NCBI RefSeq assembly: GCF_001010285.1
Contig: NZ_CP011104.1
Span: forward strand, 2,294,001 to 2,358,000
Length of the DNA: 64,000 nt
Direction of reading: 5' to 3'
Source: Photorhabdus thracensis
GTDB taxonomy: Bacteria; Pseudomonadota; Gammaproteobacteria; Enterobacterales; Enterobacteriaceae
Shown here: positions 8,898 through 16,121 of the stretch, in pieces
Layout: the number at the start of each line of letters is the position of its first letter
Numbering within the stretch: position 1 is the stretch's first letter
Translations under genes and position numbers: made by a program
Notes under the pieces: model-generated
Told to the model about the DNA's origin: nothing
The model's database searches: none
What the model saw: the letters and a program-made list of their open reading frames with translations, nothing else

Positions 8898-9558
8898 TTA
8901 GGGACTATCCCGACGCCATCATACAGTTTAGCGGACCTTTCCCCCTGATTTAGCAGCCTTTTTCTCCACCACTTTTTCCCGCCCTGTTAAAGAACATGCC
9001 AACTGGCCCCGACGGGCACTTTCCCGATGTTAGCGCATTTTTCCCCCGACGTCAGCGCCGGGTTTCGGCCCGCTTTGCCTGCCAGAACCGGGTTTTATTG
9101 GGAACCCGTGGCGGCGGTGCAGCTTGTCTGCGCCGCTGACGCGGGTTGGCCGGGTGCGGGCCGGCGAGGCCCGCAGGTGACGCTGTTCAGCAGGGAAGCC
9201 CCTGGGGGCTGCACGGGGCGAAGATGGCGAGCACGGGGACGAGCAACGAAGCGCAGCGCAGTGCGAGCCGCGCGCAGCCAGTGCAGCGGGGTTGGGGCGG
9301 GGGCAATAAACTGCGGCCAGCTCGCTGGCCTGCTTTCAGGGCTGTTGACCTTGACGGACTGACCGGCAGCGGCTTAAGGCGGATGTTGACACCGGAGCCG
9401 CCAGGGACGGCGGCGACTGCGGCGGCCGGTTTTGGCACCGCGACTGACAGCAGCGGGCGCAGCCCGGTGCGCCTCTGGGGCTGAGAAGCTCAATCCGGCG
9501 GCCAGCCGCTCACCGTTGTTGAGGTGGCCGCGCAGCGCCCTGCGGTGGGCGGCGCCGA
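8898..9558. other. GC-rich, hairpin-rich non-coding segment of unit 1
   Basis: About 660 bases conserved in all three units with no conserved reading frame, because indels between copies are not multiples of three. Stems visible here include GCGGGCC/GGCCCGC at 9156-9174, AGCCC/GGGCT at 9197-9210, CGGGTT/AACCCG near 9090-9110 and CCAGC/GCTGG near 9317-9328. Some stems keep pairing in unit 2 through paired base changes. It could be a structured RNA or a folded single-stranded DNA site for replication or recombination. Confidence 0.6.
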
Positions 9559-9619
9559 CATAATGTGCCGTTAAGCGTTGTGGGCCGTGCAGGCCCATTT
9601 CGCTTAATGCCACATTATG
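9559..9619. repeat. 61-bp interrupted palindrome of unit 1
   Basis: Three nested perfect arms, CATAATGTG/CACATTATG, TTAAGCG/CGCTTAA and TGGGCC/GGCCCA, are separated by symmetric 3-base internal loops around a GTGCA apex. The same architecture with different middle arms occurs in unit 2. It lies about 200 bases beyond the 3' end of the recombinase gene. A recombination site, replication origin hairpin or RNA stem are all possible. Confidence 0.85.
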
Positions 9620-9815
9620 TTCATTGGGGGCTGACCGGCAACGGTGCTGACAGAGGACGCGACGGCTTAATGCCGGGCGGCCACCATTTACCGCCGGCAC
9701 GCCGAAGGTCGGCAGGCAGTCTGTGCGCAGGGACGCGCTCAGTCTGCCTTTCACTGCACTCCACACGCTCACAGGGAACCGGCTAACATTAAGATTGTCC
9801 GGCAACACAGCACGT

Positions 9816-11231
9816 TCAGACCGGCTTCGGGCTGTCCGGCTTGTCACTCTCCGCCTGCTTGTCGTCTGGCGTGGCCTGCTTTGACTGCCGTTCTGCCGGG
9901 TGGGTCTGCTCATGCACTTGCTTTAAGTGACCGATGGCCACCCGCGTATAGATTTGCGTCGTCTCCAGTTTCTCATGCCCCAGTATCGCCTGGATGTGCC
10001 GGGTGTCCGCGCCGTTCTCCAGCATCTGGGTTGCCATTGAGTGGCGGAACAGATGACAGGCCCCCGGTTTAGTCAGTTGCGCCTGTTTACGGATGCTGTC
10101 GGCGGCTATCCAGGTTAACGTGCCCTTTGCCAGTCCCCGGCCTTTCCTGGTGATAAACAGGTGTCCACTGTCACCCCGCCGCGTTAACTCGGGCCGGACG
10201 CTGAGCCAGCGGCTTAACCAGTGCAGCGCCTGTTCGCCGATGGGCACCACCCTATCTTTACGGCCTTTACCCTGTCTGACCAGCACCACCCCGCGCCCGA
10301 AGTCCACCTCGCTTAACAGCAGGTTGGCTACTTCCATCCGCCGGATACCGGTACTCCACAGTACTTCAAGGATAGCGCGATTTCTCAGCCCGGTTGGGGT
10401 GTTGATATCCGTTGCGGCTAAGACCGTGTGGGTTTCCTCTTCATTCATTACCTGTGCCGGCAGCCGTTTTTCTTCCTTCGGCAACACCAGACTGTCCACC
10501 GGGTTATACAGGATATGGTGACGTTGCAACAGCCAGCGGAACCACTGACGTAAGACACTCAGGCGGTCCCGCTGACTGCCCGGCGTGTAGGGCTGGCCGT
10601 CCGCTTTACGGTGGCTTCTCAGCCAGCGCTGGTAACTTTCCAGCAACGGCAGGCTGACCTGCGGTGCGGTCATCACCCCACGCGCTTCGCACCAGTTGAC
10701 GAACGGCAACAGCCGCTCTTCATAGGACTCTTGTGTCCGTTCGCTTAAGCCCTGTCCCTGCACGGCTTCCAGCCAGGCCGCCAGATGCTGGCGTAAGGTG
10801 GCGAAGCGGGCCGGGATGGCGTCGGGTTGACCGTGGGTCTCCATGACAGAGGGGCGTTTTTTTCTGTCTGGCGAGGCGAGGGTTGTTGCCGGGCTGGTTG
10901 GGATAGCGTGCTGTTGCTGCAACCAGTCGAACCACAGGCGTAAGGACCGCAGGCGTCGGCGCTGACTGTCCTGCGTATAAAGCTGGCCGTTGGCCTTGCG
11001 GTACCGGGCCAGATACTGCTGCCAGTTTTCCAGTAACGGTTCGGTGACCTGAGCGGCGGATATTACGCCCTGTTCCTCACACCAGTTGACGAACGGTGAC
11101 AGCCGTTCATGACGGGCGGACTGGCTCTTTTGACTCGCCCCCTGCAACAGCAGGTTATCCAGATACGCGTCCAGATGCTGGCGCAGGGTCAGCGAGCGGG
11201 GGTTGGATTGATGTTTAACGGGTGATGACAT
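9816..11231 (-). CDS. Tyrosine recombinase with duplicated core-binding domain
   Basis: A 471-residue XerC/D-like integrase. The catalytic set is present: Arg297 (TGIRRME), Lys in QGKGRKDR near 322-325, His393-x-x-Arg396 (CHLFRHS), His419 (LGHE) and Tyr428 (TQIYTR). The N-terminal SAM-like core-binding domain occurs twice in tandem with an offset of 130 residues (PFVNWCE at 46-52 and again at 176-182). The relatives in units 2 and 3 have it once, which explains the extra 120 or so residues. The start at 11231 is preceded by AGGAAA. It lies downstream of the primase on the same strand, with the iteron array between them. It probably catalyses strand exchange at sites in the unit, perhaps the nearby palindrome. 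Confidence 0.9.
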   Translation of the reverse strand: MSSPVKHQSNPRSLTLRQHLDAYLDNLLLQGASQKSQSARHERLSPFVNWCEEQGVISAAQVTEPLLENWQQYLARYRKANGQLYTQDSQRRRLRSLRLWFDWLQQQHAIPTSPATTLASPDRKKRPSVMETHGQPDAIPARFATLRQHLAAWLEAVQGQGLSERTQESYEERLLPFVNWCEARGVMTAPQVSLPLLESYQRWLRSHRKADGQPYTPGSQRDRLSVLRQWFRWLLQRHHILYNPVDSLVLPKEEKRLPAQVMNEEETHTVLAATDINTPTGLRNRAILEVLWSTGIRRMEVANLLLSEVDFGRGVVLVRQGKGRKDRVVPIGEQALHWLSRWLSVRPELTRRGDSGHLFITRKGRGLAKGTLTWIAADSIRKQAQLTKPGACHLFRHSMATQMLENGADTRHIQAILGHEKLETTQIYTRVAIGHLKQVHEQTHPAERQSKQATPDDKQAESDKPDSPKPV

Positions 11232-11342
11232 GATGGGATTTCCTGTAGGGAACAGCGGTTAATGGTTATCGGTGTGTGATACATCACGACGGTACGATGG
11301 CTTGATTCTTAGGTGGCCGGAACAGTCCTTTTCTGTCTGCCC

Positions 11343-11680
11343 CAACTTGCGGACCGCTCAGCCCGGTATTGCTGCGGTCTGGCGTCCATTTCCCGGCCTC
11401 CAACTTGGGCCCAACTTGACCCCAACTTGAGGGCAACTTGCGGTTCAGTCAGTCCAACTTGCGTCGGTCGTATTCCGGGTTTTCGGGTTCTATGATGTAC
11501 TGGCAGTACGATACGACGGCTTTTTCTTATTATTGCCGGAACAGTGTTTTTCAACCGTCCCCAACTTGCGAGCCGTTCCTCCCAGTATTGCTGCGGTCTG
11601 ACGCCGGTTTCCCGCCCTCCAACTTGGGCCCAACTTGATCCCAACTTGAGGGCAACTTGCGGTTCAGTCAGTCCAACTTG
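11343..11680 (+). repeat. Iteron-like array, 12 copies of CAACTTG
   Basis: CAACTTG starts at 11343, 11401, 11412, 11423, 11434 and 11455, and again at 11562, 11620, 11631, 11642, 11653 and 11674. Both sets of six have exactly the same spacing (58, 11, 11, 11, 21), a tandem duplication of 219 bp. The 11-bp phase places sites on one face of the helix, as in replication-initiator iterons. An AT-rich stretch with GATACGA lies between the two arrays. The last site is 13 bases from the 3' end of the primase gene. Likely role: origin of replication bound by that protein. Confidence 0.85.
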
Positions 11681-11692
11681 CGTGAGTCATAT

Positions 11693-14470
11693 TCAGGGTT
11701 TTACCGGTTTTTCCGGCGCTGTCAGGTCAATCAGGCCGCACAGATGGGCTTCTTCTGCGCTGTCGCCGTTCCACAGCAGTTCATACTGCAACAGATGGCC
11801 GCGACTGCCGCCGTGGACTAACAGATATTCCATGTCGGCCAGTCGCTGACAGTGGACTTTTAACTGGTTATCGCTCCACTGGGTGTAATGGCGGATATCG
11901 CGGCGGGTAAAGCGGACCGCGTTCACCGGGCGTTGCTGCGCTGTCGCCGTCTCTTTCACCATCGCTTGTATCAGCAGTAACAGTTTTCGGGTCTGGGGCG
12001 ACATTTCATCCAGCGTGCGGCCTAATATCTCGTGGGCCAGCCGGTTTGCTAAGCTAATATCGTCTTTGGTCACCTCGATATATTCAAGCCGTTTGCCCCG
12101 GTGTTCCGCGGTCTTCACCTCGCGCTGGTGCTGATGCAGCAGGGCGATACTTTGTATCAGGGTGAGATATTTCATGTGGTCGCGTCGGGTGCGGGTTTTA
12201 TCGCTCATGAACGTTAACTGTGAGGCATAAGGGTTAACCACATTCAGCGGGCGCAACAGCCGCTGGGCGTTTTGATGCAGTTCGGTGATATATGCCTTTT
12301 CATTCTCGGCCAGTAGACCTTCCAGCGTTTGTTTATGGCGCTGCAAGGCGTGGATAGCTTCGGTCTGCTCCCGCGATTCGTTTACCGTCAGCACCAGACA
12401 GCGGTTTAACAGCTCTTCATCCACATCTATCGCGGTGGTGGTGAGCATCAGCATCACCGGCCCTTTTACCGTGTACTGTTTGGTCACCAGATTCCCGCTG
12501 GCGTCATCTTTACCGGTGCTGGCAATGGTCAGTTCGCCGTCGCTTTGCAACAGTTTGAGCGCATAGGCGGCCTGCCTGACGCCTTCCTCTTCGGCAATGG
12601 CTAAGATTTTATGCTGGAGATTGGTTTCCCCCAGATAGAACAGACTCTGGCCGGTCATGGCGCTGTATTGCAGCCGTTCTTCTTCCGGTATCAGATTGAG
12701 TACCGCATCCATTAAGCTGCTTTTCCCTGCCGCCGAACTGCTTTGTATCAGCACGGCCAGCGGACGGTCCAGCTTGCGACTGACGGCGGCTAAGTAACCG
12801 GCCAGCAGGTTAGTGGATTCGCCCACCACGCCACAGGCGGCTAAGTCAGCGGTGATGCGTTCACTCAGTTTCGGGTCTTGCAGCAGCGCCAGCGCCGCAG
12901 CCCGCTGGTCCTCGCTCAGTTCGGGAACCGGTGGGGGTTCGGTTTGTTCACTGACGCCGGCCTGTTGACACTGTTCCAGTACCAGCAACACCTGCCCCAG
13001 TGCCCGGCGCAGGTCACCTTCGGCCAGCCCGAGTTCGGTGGCGGCCAGCCGCGCATACCCGCCCCGGCTGCGGGCGCTCATCATGTCCACGCTGTCGGCA
13101 AACATCACGCCGCTGTCGGTATCAACGACCTGAACATTCACTTTCATCACCGCCGCCCCGGCTTTCACCTGTGACAGGCCCCGGATACCCCACTGTTGTG
13201 TGCCCAGCGTCAGGGATATCTCGCCGTTAGCGCCGGTTTCCCAGACCACATTCGGCATTGACGGCAACGCGGCTATACCGGCGGCTAATGTGCTGACTGT
13301 TTCCGGCACCGGAACCGGCTGATGTTCAGCCAGTGCGGCCCGCTCTGTTGCAGTGGTGGCCTGTACCTCTGCCGCTTCCTGCATCGGCACGGCACTGTCG
13401 AGCAACAACCCGAAGGCCCGTTCCGGCTCAGCGACCTGACACAGATAGCCGTTGGCATCCATGCCCTCGGGGAACACCACCCGGAACACGGTGATACCGA
13501 CGGCGGTCAGTTCGGCGGCCAGTTTTACCGCCGCTTCATTGCCTGCCGGATCATTGTCGTAGGCGATCAAGACCTGCTTAACGCCATGCCGCCGAAACGC
13601 CTGCCGCATCTCATCGGTGAAGCCGTTCACCCCATAGGCGGCGGTGACATGGCGGTGACCGGCCACCCAGAACGACAGGGCGTCGATCAGGGATTCACAG
13701 AGGATGACCGTCCCTGAACTGATCAGCGCCGGCTCATTCCATATCCCGCCATGTGCGCCGGGAAGGTACAGATGCAGCGGCGTTCCTTTACGTAAACGGT
13801 CGGTGATTTTGCGCCCGTAGATCTCGCGGATCTGGCCGTTCGGGTCGATAACCGGTATCACCAGCGAACCGGTAAAGTGCTCGTGCCCGCTGTCGCGCAT
13901 CAGCCCCACGGCCCGAAGACGGGCGCGGATCTGTGCGCCGGCCTGCACCGCCTTGATGGGCAGGCGATAGGCTAACGTGCGGTTGGCAAAGCCCAGTTTA
14001 AACTGGGCGACTAATTCCGGGTGGTTGAGCCGGCGTTTTTCCAGATAAGCCAGGGCTTCGGGGGCATTCAACAGCGTATGATGGTAGAACCCGACGACCC
14101 GACTGAGCAGCGCCTGCCGTCCGGCGTCATCATCGGCCAGCATGGCGGGTTCATCCGGTTTCACCAGCGGGGCCACCGAGGGGTTATCTCCCAGTATCCC
14201 GCGCAACTGTTCCACGGCCCGGCGCAGACTTAAGCCTTTGGTTTTCATTACCCAGTCCAGCACGGAGCAGCCGGCATCACAGCCAAAACAGTGATAAAGA
14301 TTTTTTGCCGGTGAGATAACCATTGACGGGGTTTTCTCCTGATGGAACGGGCACAGCAGCACGTAATCTTTGCCGCGTTTAAAGAGCTGTCGCCCCTGTT
14401 GCTCCACCACGGCGACTAAGGAGACGGCGGCTTTCAGGTGCTGTAATTCTGCTTCCGGGATGCGTGCCAT
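11693..14470 (-). CDS. Primase-helicase (CHC2 zinc finger, Toprim, AAA+), unit 1
   Basis: A 925-residue replication protein. The N-terminal CHC2 zinc ribbon uses Cys40, His43, Cys61 and Cys64 (CPFHQEKTPS...HCFGC), as in DnaG-type primases. A Toprim domain follows (VILCESLIDALSF, VLIAYDNDPAGNEAA). Around residue 580 is a P-loop (SSSAAGKSSLMD) with downstream Walker B and sensor-like text (KILAIAEEEG, MLMLTTTAIDVDEEL), an SF3/AAA+ helicase-like region. The C-terminus (FTRRDIRHYTQWSDNQLKVH) looks like a winged helix. Start at 14470 rather than 14503, because AAGGAAC lies just upstream and units 2 and 3 start at the same residue. The domain set resembles the replication proteins of P4 and other satellites. 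Predicted to initiate DNA synthesis at the iterons directly downstream. Confidence 0.85.
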   Translation of the reverse strand: MARIPEAELQHLKAAVSLVAVVEQQGRQLFKRGKDYVLLCPFHQEKTPSMVISPAKNLYHCFGCDAGCSVLDWVMKTKGLSLRRAVEQLRGILGDNPSVAPLVKPDEPAMLADDDAGRQALLSRVVGFYHHTLLNAPEALAYLEKRRLNHPELVAQFKLGFANRTLAYRLPIKAVQAGAQIRARLRAVGLMRDSGHEHFTGSLVIPVIDPNGQIREIYGRKITDRLRKGTPLHLYLPGAHGGIWNEPALISSGTVILCESLIDALSFWVAGHRHVTAAYGVNGFTDEMRQAFRRHGVKQVLIAYDNDPAGNEAAVKLAAELTAVGITVFRVVFPEGMDANGYLCQVAEPERAFGLLLDSAVPMQEAAEVQATTATERAALAEHQPVPVPETVSTLAAGIAALPSMPNVVWETGANGEISLTLGTQQWGIRGLSQVKAGAAVMKVNVQVVDTDSGVMFADSVDMMSARSRGGYARLAATELGLAEGDLRRALGQVLLVLEQCQQAGVSEQTEPPPVPELSEDQRAAALALLQDPKLSERITADLAACGVVGESTNLLAGYLAAVSRKLDRPLAVLIQSSSAAGKSSLMDAVLNLIPEEERLQYSAMTGQSLFYLGETNLQHKILAIAEEEGVRQAAYALKLLQSDGELTIASTGKDDASGNLVTKQYTVKGPVMLMLTTTAIDVDEELLNRCLVLTVNESREQTEAIHALQRHKQTLEGLLAENEKAYITELHQNAQRLLRPLNVVNPYASQLTFMSDKTRTRRDHMKYLTLIQSIALLHQHQREVKTAEHRGKRLEYIEVTKDDISLANRLAHEILGRTLDEMSPQTRKLLLLIQAMVKETATAQQRPVNAVRFTRRDIRHYTQWSDNQLKVHCQRLADMEYLLVHGGSRGHLLQYELLWNGDSAEEAHLCGLIDLTAPEKPVKP

Positions 14471-14490
14471 AAGTTTGTTCCTTTGAAACC

Positions 14491-14519
14491 TTGTCAAGAC
14501 CACTAATATGTTTTATTAT
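14491..14519 (+). promoter_or_regulatory. Sigma-70-type promoter for the regulator operon, unit 1
   Basis: TTGTCA at 14491-14496 and TATTAT at 14514-14519 are 17 bases apart, pointing to the HTH gene. Exactly the same boxes and spacing are found in units 2 and 3, although the spacer sequence differs. The region also holds the primase start, so a repressor bound here could control both directions. Confidence 0.75.
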
Positions 14520-14572
14520 GGCACATATATATGTACTATCGTCAAGTGGATATTAATCAAGGGGGTAAAATC

Positions 14573-14965
14573 ATGAGTCACTCGGTTTACTGGTGCTTAT
14601 CTATGCCCTTATCTGAACGACTCATTGCTTTACGTAAGCAACGTAGCTTATCTCAGCAGGCGATGGCTGATGCTATTGGGATTCATGCTAATAGCTGGAA
14701 GAAGTACGAGACAGGGCAGGCTCAGCCTTCCCTCGATGTATTGAAGAAGATCGCGACTTCGCTGAATGTCAGCACGGACTTTTTGTTATTTGATGAACAT
14801 GAACGTGTGCCAGTTGATGAACTGTCCTTGCAGTTTGAAGCCATCAGCCAGCTTCCTGATGATGAACAGAGTATTGTTCGTGAAGTGCTGGAGAGTTTAA
14901 TTATCAAGTATCAGTCCCGACGTTGGGATTCAGCCAGACAGGCAGCGAAGAAGAAAGAAGAGTAA
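14573..14965 (+). CDS. Cro/CI-type HTH transcriptional regulator, unit 1
   Basis: A 130-residue protein with an N-terminal HTH_3 domain (ALRKQRSLSQQAMADAIGIH, KKYETGQAQPSLDVLKKIA) and a short charged C-terminal region. The start at 14573 is chosen over 14531 because GGGGG at 14561-14565 is well placed for ribosome binding. It is transcribed away from the primase from a shared 100-bp control region, as with phage and satellite repressors. Probably represses the primase and its own promoter. The rest of the operon encodes the SymE-like protein and a small protein. Confidence 0.85.
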   Translation: MSHSVYWCLSMPLSERLIALRKQRSLSQQAMADAIGIHANSWKKYETGQAQPSLDVLKKIATSLNVSTDFLLFDEHERVPVDELSLQFEAISQLPDDEQSIVREVLESLIIKYQSRRWDSARQAAKKKEE

Positions 14966-14979
14966 CGAATAAAGCTAAC

Positions 14980-15013
14980 GCGGATTGCCAGTGCGCCAAC
15001 ACTGACAACCCGC
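14980..15013 (+). promoter_or_regulatory. Hairpin in the leader of the SymE-like gene, unit 1
   Basis: AGTG (14990-14993) pairs with CACT (15000-15003) around a 6-base loop, inside an outer GCGG/CCGC pair. In unit 2 the same position has GGTG/CACC, a compensated change. The following text CTCACCAC...GCAACTAATA before the ribosome-binding site is conserved. It may control translation of the SymE-like protein. Confidence 0.45.
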
Positions 15014-15043
15014 TCACCACAGCAACTAATAGGAGTAGTCACT

Positions 15044-15367
15044 ATGGCTAAGGCGCATTCTAAAGCAGAAGCGGCAGTAAATAAAGCTGTGAAAACAGAA
15101 CGTTATTACACGGTGGGCTATGTGCCGAACGGGAATAAGGTCAACAACGCCACACCGGCGATACATTTGAAGGGGCTGTGGCTGAGACAGGCGGGGTTTA
15201 ATACTGGCGGCCAGATTACGGTGAAGGTGATGGATGGCTGTCTGGTTCTGATTCCTGACAGTGAAGCCACACAACACTATCAGCAGCAATACCAGCGGCA
15301 GCAAAGCCAACTTAATGAGATTAAGCTGCGGATGCGGGAGATGCTGGCTGAATACAACGCGGGCTAA
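15044..15367 (+). CDS. SymE-like protein (SpoVT/AbrB-fold), unit 1
   Basis: A 107-residue protein whose middle matches the SymE family: RYYTVGYVPN, then PAIHLKGLWLRQAGF, then ITVKVMDGCLVLIP. In E. coli SymE is an SOS-induced type I toxin with an AbrB-like fold held down by the antisense RNA SymR. I see no clear SymR-like antisense promoter here, so toxin activity is inferred only from the family. The C-terminal part is a Gln-rich helix. GGAG upstream of 15044 is the ribosome-binding site. It follows the HTH gene and is almost identical in all three units, which suggests a conserved role, perhaps maintenance. Confidence 0.8.
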   Translation: MAKAHSKAEAAVNKAVKTERYYTVGYVPNGNKVNNATPAIHLKGLWLRQAGFNTGGQITVKVMDGCLVLIPDSEATQHYQQQYQRQQSQLNEIKLRMREMLAEYNAG

Positions 15368-15380
15368 GGGAGAGGATAAA

Positions 15381-15578
15381 ATGAAAGTGGTGATTGAGCA
15401 TTTGCAGGACATTCAGTTAACCCACATTGAAGCGCTGGCCTTGGCCCAACTGGTTAAACGACTGAACTGGGCGGAGATACGCGCCTGTGCCGTGAATGAC
15501 GAGGAAGCGTATCAGATTAAGGATGCGATCTCTAAGCTCCAGTCCGCTCTGGCTTACCGTGGGTATTCACCAAGGTAG
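15381..15578 (+). CDS. Conserved 65-residue protein of the unit, unit 1
   Basis: Starts at MKVVIEHLQD with a good GGGAGAGG ribosome-binding site, 13 bases after the SymE-like gene. The sequence (IQLTHIEALALAQLVKRLNWAEIR, DEEAYQIKDAISKLQSALAY) predicts two or three amphipathic helices. I do not recognise the function. It is kept almost unchanged in all three units and as a remnant at 7584. Constant coupling to the SymE-like gene suggests a partner, possibly an antidote. Confidence 0.8.
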   Translation: MKVVIEHLQDIQLTHIEALALAQLVKRLNWAEIRACAVNDEEAYQIKDAISKLQSALAYRGYSPR

Positions 15579-15589
15579 ATCATAAGAAG

Positions 15590-15620
15590 ACCGGAAGATA
15601 TCGAAGGATCTTCCGGTTTT
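15590..15620. terminator. Bidirectional terminator at the right end of unit 1
   Basis: ACCGGAAGAT pairs with ATCTTCCGGT, followed by TTTTG. It separates the + strand unit operon from the convergent immunity gene at 15633. Confidence 0.8.
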
Positions 15621-15632
15621 GATTCGAAATCA

Positions 15633-16106
15633 TTATTGAGTTAAAACATCTAAATCAAAATGTTCTGGTTGGAAACCTCTGTTAACAACAAATTCAAAAA
15701 AATCCTCTTTTATTGATTCAATGCTTCCATCCCCTGATGAATCAAAAAAATATACTTCATTTTTATATTGAGTCTTCTCTTTTAAAAAACCGTAATAACC
15801 ACCAGTTTCATCATCACTAAAAGCAATGAAACCTTGTGGCATTGAGACCATTTCATATTCTTTATTCTTAACAGGTAAATACCACTCACTATTAGGATTA
15901 AGAGAGTAAATATTCACGAATGCAAAATACCCGGCATTATAATTATTTGAAAAATAAATATATTCATCTGGTAAAGTTCCTCCTACAAGCAACTCTACTT
16001 GTTCTATATCCTCCTTACTTGCCAAATATTCATCTCCTGATAAAAACCAATTTGGTTTGATGCTTTTTACATAATTAACAACTCGTGAGAATTCATGTGT
16101 ATTCAT
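15633..16106 (-). CDS. SMI1/KNR4 (SUKH) family immunity protein for Rhs tip B
   Basis: A 157-residue protein with the SUKH layout: ASKEDIEQVELLVGGTLPDEYIYFSNNYNAG near the front, SMPQGFIAFSDDETGGYYGF in the middle, and IKEDFFEFV near the end. SUKH proteins commonly protect against nuclease toxins of polymorphic systems. It lies 15 bases downstream of the tip B toxin on the same strand. Low GC content sets it apart from the Rhs core. Confidence 0.85.
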   Translation of the reverse strand: MNTHEFSRVVNYVKSIKPNWFLSGDEYLASKEDIEQVELLVGGTLPDEYIYFSNNYNAGYFAFVNIYSLNPNSEWYLPVKNKEYEMVSMPQGFIAFSDDETGGYYGFLKEKTQYKNEVYFFDSSGDGSIESIKEDFFEFVVNRGFQPEHFDLDVLTQ

Positions 16107-16121
16107 GTTAGTACCAAAATA

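Larger units (their letters stand above)
8895..15620. mobile_element. Rhs-associated integrase/primase mobile unit 1
   Basis: A complete 6.7-kb unit lying between the orphan Rhs tip C and the immunity gene of tip B. Order: structured GC-rich non-coding segment, 61-bp palindrome, tyrosine recombinase, iteron array, primase-helicase, divergent promoter, HTH regulator, SymE-like gene, 65-residue gene, terminator. The left end (GTCTTAGGGACTATCCCG) is shared with unit 2 and more loosely with unit 3. The primase, integrase and regulator differ from those of units 2 and 3, so this is a separate lineage of the same element. Confidence 0.8.

Noticed and set aside
9027-9484. Ala/Gly/Arg-rich open frames of about 110 residues in the GC-rich segments of the three units
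   Set aside because: Units 1 and 2 lose the shared frame halfway because of indels that are not multiples of three, and several overlapping frames look equally open. High GC content alone explains them.
11309-11644. Minus-strand frame of 111 residues across the unit 1 iterons
   Set aside because: It simply translates the CAACTTG repeats (QVG, WAQVGG). Unit 2 has no equivalent frame at the same place.
11343-11680. CRISPR array
   Set aside because: Repeats are only 7-8 bp with 4-bp to 51-bp gaps in a fixed pattern, there are no unique spacers of regular length, and no cas genes are present.
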